Below, in pieces: positions 59,998 to 64,000 of a stretch of 64,000 nucleotides of DNA. The position numbers and the translations under genes are program-made. This DNA comes from an uncultured Alphaproteobacteria bacterium (GTDB lineage: Bacteria; Pseudomonadota; Alphaproteobacteria; Methylaequorales; Methylaequoraceae). Below the pieces are notes generated by a model. The model saw nothing but the letters and a program-made list of their open reading frames with translations. It did not search any database and was not told the DNA's origin. The stretch lies in the NCBI GenBank assembly GCA_902550225.1, contig CACCYL010000008.1, positions 1 through 64,000 on the forward strand, given 5' to 3'. Positions within the stretch are counted from its first letter, which is position 1, and the number at the start of each line of letters is the position of its first letter.

Positions 59998-61767
59998 ATG
60001 AAAACTAATGCTAATCTAATTGAAGGAAAAAAAAAAAACAATACAGAAAAAAATAATTACTCAGTAAACGGTTTTTTGTGGAATGAAAGACAATTAGATA
60101 ATAACGAAGTTGTCATTTTAAAAAATGAATTAGGGTTAGAGACTTGTATCGCAAAACTAGCAGTTTCACGGGGCATAAACAAAAATAATTTCAAAAATTT
60201 TATGGATACAAAGATTAAAACCACGCTCCCTGATCCATTTGTTTTGAATGACATGGAAAAAGCTACAAAAAAGATAGTTGATTGCATTTTAAAAAAACAA
60301 AAAATTGGTGTTCTTGGAGATTATGACGTTGACGGATCAAGCGCAACCTCTCTGATTTGTAATTACTTTTCCGAAATTGGAGTTGAGTATGAGTTTTATA
60401 TTCCTGATAGAATTAGAGAAGGGTATGGACCAAATATTGAGGCATTCGAAACACTAAAAGAACAAGGCTGCGCTCTTATTTTAACTCTTGATTGCGGTAC
60501 CACTTCATTTAAATCAATTGAACATATTAGGAAAAAAAAAGTTGATGTGATTGTTGTTGATCACCATCAACAATCAAAATTATTGCCAAATGCATTTGCC
60601 ATTATTAACCCAAAAAAAAATAAAGATATTTCAAACTTAGATAATCTTTGTGCAACTGGTGTTACTTTCTTTTTGGTGATTTCTTTAAGTAGAGAATTAA
60701 AAAAAAATAACTTCTTTAAACTTAAATTACCAAATTTAATCCAATATTTGGACCTTGTTGCACTAGCAACCATTTGTGATCTTGTAAAATTAGATCAAGT
60801 AAATAGAGCCTTCGTAAAACAGGGTATCAAAGTAATGAACCAGACAAAAAATATCGGACTTAATGCTTTGATACAAGAATCTTCGATAAATCAATATTTA
60901 CACGAATATCATTTAGGTTTTGTCATAGGACCGAGAATAAACGCAGGTGGCAGAGTAGGTGATTCAAGGATAGGGGTAAAACTTTTAACTTCTCGTGAGG
61001 TAAATATATCAAGTATTCTGTCAAAAAAACTATGTGATTTTAATAATCTCAGAAAAAGTATAGAGCATAAAGTTGAAAGAGAGGCAATAAGTCAAGTTAT
61101 TTCAGAAGATCAAAATATAATTTGTGTGCACAATAAAAATTGGCACCCAGGAGTACTCGGAATAGTTGCATCAAAGTTAACCAACAAGTTTATGAGACCA
61201 TCAATAGTAATTTCAGAGGATAATGAAGTATGTTCTGCTTCATGTAGATCAGTTAGGAGTTTTGATATTGGTAAGTTCATTCTTGATTCAGTAAATGATG
61301 GCATACTAACATCTGGAGGAGGACATAAAATGGCTGGAGGTTTTAAAATAGAGAACTCAAAAATAAAAGATTTTAAAAATTTTTTAAAGAATAAGTTTGT
61401 TGCAAATGTTGAGAATTTAAAAAAAAACTATGATTCTGAACTAAAAATCTCAGCTATTGATAATCAGTTGTTTCATAAAATTAATAATTTCTCTCCTTTC
61501 GGTATAGGTAATCCTAAGCCTAAATTCATTATAAACGATGTTGTAATTAGATATCCAAAAGTTGTAGGGGAAAAACATCTTTCTTTTTATTTTGAAGATT
61601 CTTATTCTACTCGTATTAAGGCAATCTCCTTTGGTTCGTTAGGAACTAAATTAGGTTATGTTATTAAAAGCTCAGCTCCTATTAAAAGTGCTTTGGTTTC
61701 GTTAACTCTAAACAGTTGGGATGGACAAGAAAATGTCGAACTAAATGTTGAAGATTTAATTATCTAA
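59998..61767 (+). CDS. recJ: Single-stranded-DNA exonuclease RecJ
   Basis: IGVLGDYDVDGSSATSL, VVDHHQ, GPRINAGGRVGDSRIGVKLL, SGGGHKMAGGF. Confidence 0.97.
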   Translation: MKTNANLIEGKKKNNTEKNNYSVNGFLWNERQLDNNEVVILKNELGLETCIAKLAVSRGINKNNFKNFMDTKIKTTLPDPFVLNDMEKATKKIVDCILKKQKIGVLGDYDVDGSSATSLICNYFSEIGVEYEFYIPDRIREGYGPNIEAFETLKEQGCALILTLDCGTTSFKSIEHIRKKKVDVIVVDHHQQSKLLPNAFAIINPKKNKDISNLDNLCATGVTFFLVISLSRELKKNNFFKLKLPNLIQYLDLVALATICDLVKLDQVNRAFVKQGIKVMNQTKNIGLNALIQESSINQYLHEYHLGFVIGPRINAGGRVGDSRIGVKLLTSREVNISSILSKKLCDFNNLRKSIEHKVEREAISQVISEDQNIICVHNKNWHPGVLGIVASKLTNKFMRPSIVISEDNEVCSASCRSVRSFDIGKFILDSVNDGILTSGGGHKMAGGFKIENSKIKDFKNFLKNKFVANVENLKKNYDSELKISAIDNQLFHKINNFSPFGIGNPKPKFIINDVVIRYPKVVGEKHLSFYFEDSYSTRIKAISFGSLGTKLGYVIKSSAPIKSALVSLTLNSWDGQENVELNVEDLII

Positions 61768-62111
61768 TCTACAATTCTCATTTGACTGTAATAGATTCTG
61801 CAGTCTGAGTCATCAGTTGATATTAGACAATTTAAATATTCCGACAATCTAGCATTTGAACATCCCGCTTCTTTGTAAAGTGGAATGCCATAAAAATTTT
61901 GCTCGAAATGCTTCTTGAACCGTTCTAATTCAAGTTCTTTAATATTTGGAGCATTTTGAAATTTATTTTTGATTTCATTAATTGCTTTTTCATAGGGAAA
62001 AATTATCTCGTAACCTCTAATATTACATAACTGATTAGGTGCTTCTTTACCTACTAAAGGTGAGAGGGGAAGGAACAAGATAGTTAAAATTAAAAAAGCT
62101 AAATTTCTCAT
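61764..62111 (-). CDS. Hypothetical secreted protein
   Basis: N-terminal signal peptide MRNLAFLILTILFLPLSPLVGKEA; four cysteines in the mature part; no family recognised. Confidence 0.5.
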   Translation of the reverse strand: MRNLAFLILTILFLPLSPLVGKEAPNQLCNIRGYEIIFPYEKAINEIKNKFQNAPNIKELELERFKKHFEQNFYGIPLYKEAGCSNARLSEYLNCLISTDDSDCRIYYSQMRIVD

Positions 62112-62182
62112 AACAAATCAATTTACTTATAAATTAAAAAGATTATATATATATTCATATATTTTATTTGCAAGTATTATTT

Positions 62183-62258
62183 GTCCCCTTCGTCTAGTGG
62201 TTCAGGACACCGCCCTTTCACGGCGGCAACACGGGTTCGAATCCCGTAGGGGACGCCA
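62183..62258 (+). tRNA. tRNA-Glu (TTC)
   Basis: GTCCCCT/AGGGGAC acceptor, CCGCC-CTTTCAC-GGCGG anticodon arm, GGTTCGAATCC, CCA. Confidence 0.97.
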
Positions 62259-62281
62259 ACATATTGGTTTAAGTAATATAG

Positions 62282-63013
62282 CTAATTAGTTAGAACAAAT
62301 TTAACTGGAATGTTCACAATATCATCAACGAATTTATTTCCCAATTTAGCAGGTTTGAATCTCCATGTTTTTAATGTTTCTATACTAATATCATCCAGGA
62401 CTTTAAAGCCACTAGATTCCAAAATTCTTACGAATTTAACATTTCCCTTTTTATCTACATCGGTTTGAAGTACTACTTTACCTTCCCATCCTTTTTTTCT
62501 AGCAATTAAAGGGTAAATTGGATGTGGATTTTTTTCAGAGCCAATTTTATAGGTTGCACTAGATTTTAGCGGTGTAATTATGTTGCTTAATTTCTGAGGT
62601 GAAGAAAACTTTGGATTCTTAATTTTTTTTTTTAATTTTTCATTTAAATTTTTTTTTCCAAAGTTTCTATTATAAAAGTTTTCTTCATTTAATTTTGAAA
62701 AATTTTTAATGTAGGGATCGATTTGTGACTTATCTATTTCACTCTTTAATTTTTTATTTATTTTATTTGAAATTGAAGGTGTTTGCCTTTTTGTAGCCAT
62801 ATTTTTATCAATTGATTTAGGAGTGTTAAAGTTATCAATTTTAGGCACTTCTTCCTTGTTTTTATAAGAGCTTTTTAATTCAACTTCAATCATTGAAGTC
62901 TTTGGGAAAAGCTTCTTTTTGTTTCCTTCAATCAACAGCACGAGGATAATGGCATGAATTGCAAATGAAAAAAAAAAACTAAGTTTTTTGTAAGCTTTTA
63001 GGTCTTTTTTCAT
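62282..63013 (-). CDS. tonB: TonB family protein
   Basis: N-terminal TM; C-terminal PIYPLIARKKGWEGKVVLQTDVDKKGNVKFVRILESSGFKVLDDISIETLKTWRFKPA. Confidence 0.92.
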   Translation of the reverse strand: MKKDLKAYKKLSFFFSFAIHAIILVLLIEGNKKKLFPKTSMIEVELKSSYKNKEEVPKIDNFNTPKSIDKNMATKRQTPSISNKINKKLKSEIDKSQIDPYIKNFSKLNEENFYNRNFGKKNLNEKLKKKIKNPKFSSPQKLSNIITPLKSSATYKIGSEKNPHPIYPLIARKKGWEGKVVLQTDVDKKGNVKFVRILESSGFKVLDDISIETLKTWRFKPAKLGNKFVDDIVNIPVKFVLTN

Positions 63014-64000
63014 TAGAAATCTTGAGACAATTTAAAGAAAATATTAAACTCAGGTAAAGGATATACATTATAAGCATTATGACTATTCCCACTTGCAACT
63101 GCATAATTATAATAACTTTTATTTAAAATATTATTGGCTAATAAGGATACCTTAGTGTTCTTAATTTTTCCTTTCAAGCCTATATTAACTAGGTAATATT
63201 CTGGAATCTTTGGTTGAAAATTTTTGGTATCATTTATCATTCTAGCAGTACTTCTATAAAATAGTTCCGTACTAAGTGTAAAATTGTCAATAATGTTCAG
63301 GTTCAGTTCTAGTGTATTGGTTAAACTAGGAACACCAGGAATTTCATTTCCTTTGTAGTTACCACTTCTCATTTTTGCTTTTGTAAAAGCAAATGAATTA
63401 TTAAAATTGACATATTTGTTTAATGTATAGTTTACGGAAGATTCAAACCCATACCTTTTGCTTGGCTCTAAATTTTTATTAAGAAAATCAACAGCATCAT
63501 AATAAATTTCCGCTCTGAGCATCATATAATAAAATGAATTCGTAATGTTTAAATCGTTATTTTGAAATTTATGACCAATTTCGAAGTCATTTGAAGTCTG
63601 CGTTCTTAATTTAAAGTCGTGACTTACATTAAAGGCGCTTTGTCCTACTCTTTGATCAACATTGGGGTAAGTGAAGCTTCTTCCTAAACGGGCAAAGATA
63701 TTTCCATAATCTTCAAGGCTCCTTTCATAGCCTATATGATATGAATATTGTGGATCATAAGTTAACGAATCGCTGTTAGTTCTATTAGCTCCAGTTGCAG
63801 GACCAACAAAGTCGGTGGCTTTTAACCAGTTACCCTGAAACCTTGCGCCCAAACCTATTTTGTTTAATGAATTTAATTTAGTTTCAAAATTGTAATATAG
63901 GCCTAAGTTAGTATCTGAAAATTTATACACATTGGTTGTGGCTGCTCCACGTCCAGCGGCGAAGCCAATGTTATTTGACATTCTATCCGACCTGTAATAT
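63013..64000 (-). CDS. TonB-dependent receptor, C-terminal part (continues past window end)
   Basis: Beta-barrel strand pattern, terminal Phe (FKLSQDF); frame open to base 64000. Confidence 0.9.
   Translation of the reverse strand, partial: YYRSDRMSNNIGFAAGRGAATTNVYKFSDTNLGLYYNFETKLNSLNKIGLGARFQGNWLKATDFVGPATGANRTNSDSLTYDPQYSYHIGYERSLEDYGNIFARLGRSFTYPNVDQRVGQSAFNVSHDFKLRTQTSNDFEIGHKFQNNDLNITNSFYYMMLRAEIYYDAVDFLNKNLEPSKRYGFESSVNYTLNKYVNFNNSFAFTKAKMRSGNYKGNEIPGVPSLTNTLELNLNIIDNFTLSTELFYRSTARMINDTKNFQPKIPEYYLVNIGLKGKIKNTKVSLLANNILNKSYYNYAVASGNSHNAYNVYPLPEFNIFFKLSQDF

Noticed and set aside
1-64000. CRISPR arrays, transposases, integrases, phage genes, rRNA operon
   Set aside because: None seen; no regularly spaced repeats or matching proteins in the ORF track.

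Overview
AT-rich, gene-dense chromosomal window that looks like a streamlined marine alphaproteobacterium (lineage is an inference from gene content). No mobile element, prophage, CRISPR array or rRNA operon was seen. The left 9 kb is a flagellar filament module: three flagellin-type genes (one truncated by the window edge), fliD, three FliS-like chaperone genes and a FliT-like gene. It is accompanied by three near-identical sigma-54 (-24/-12) promoter matches, TGGCAT-N5-TTGC(A/T). The rest is mostly housekeeping: ClC channel, bacterioferritin, TupBC-like ABC genes with a Mop protein, Fe3+ ABC transporter with a Fur-like box, Hsp20, slt, dapA-smpB-folK-rpoZ-spoT-pdxJ-lepB-rnc-era-recO, a glyoxylate/serine/glycerate cluster, hemB, metY, a biotin cluster, glyA-nrdR-rib-nusB-thiL, hppA, rpmF-plsX-fabH-ihfA-merR, rplM-rpsI-argC, hom, recJ and tonB/TonB-dependent receptor. 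Two tRNAs (Pro, Glu) are present. The points most worth checking are: (1) the sigma-54 promoter set, including one predicted to make a leaderless mRNA; (2) the multiplied FliS chaperones interleaved with divergent flagellins; (3) a PPi-type phosphofructokinase gene interrupted by an in-frame TAA next to a 14-nt homopolymer; (4) a nested palindrome over the hsp20 promoter; (5) a regulator gene whose stop codon lies inside a tRNA gene.
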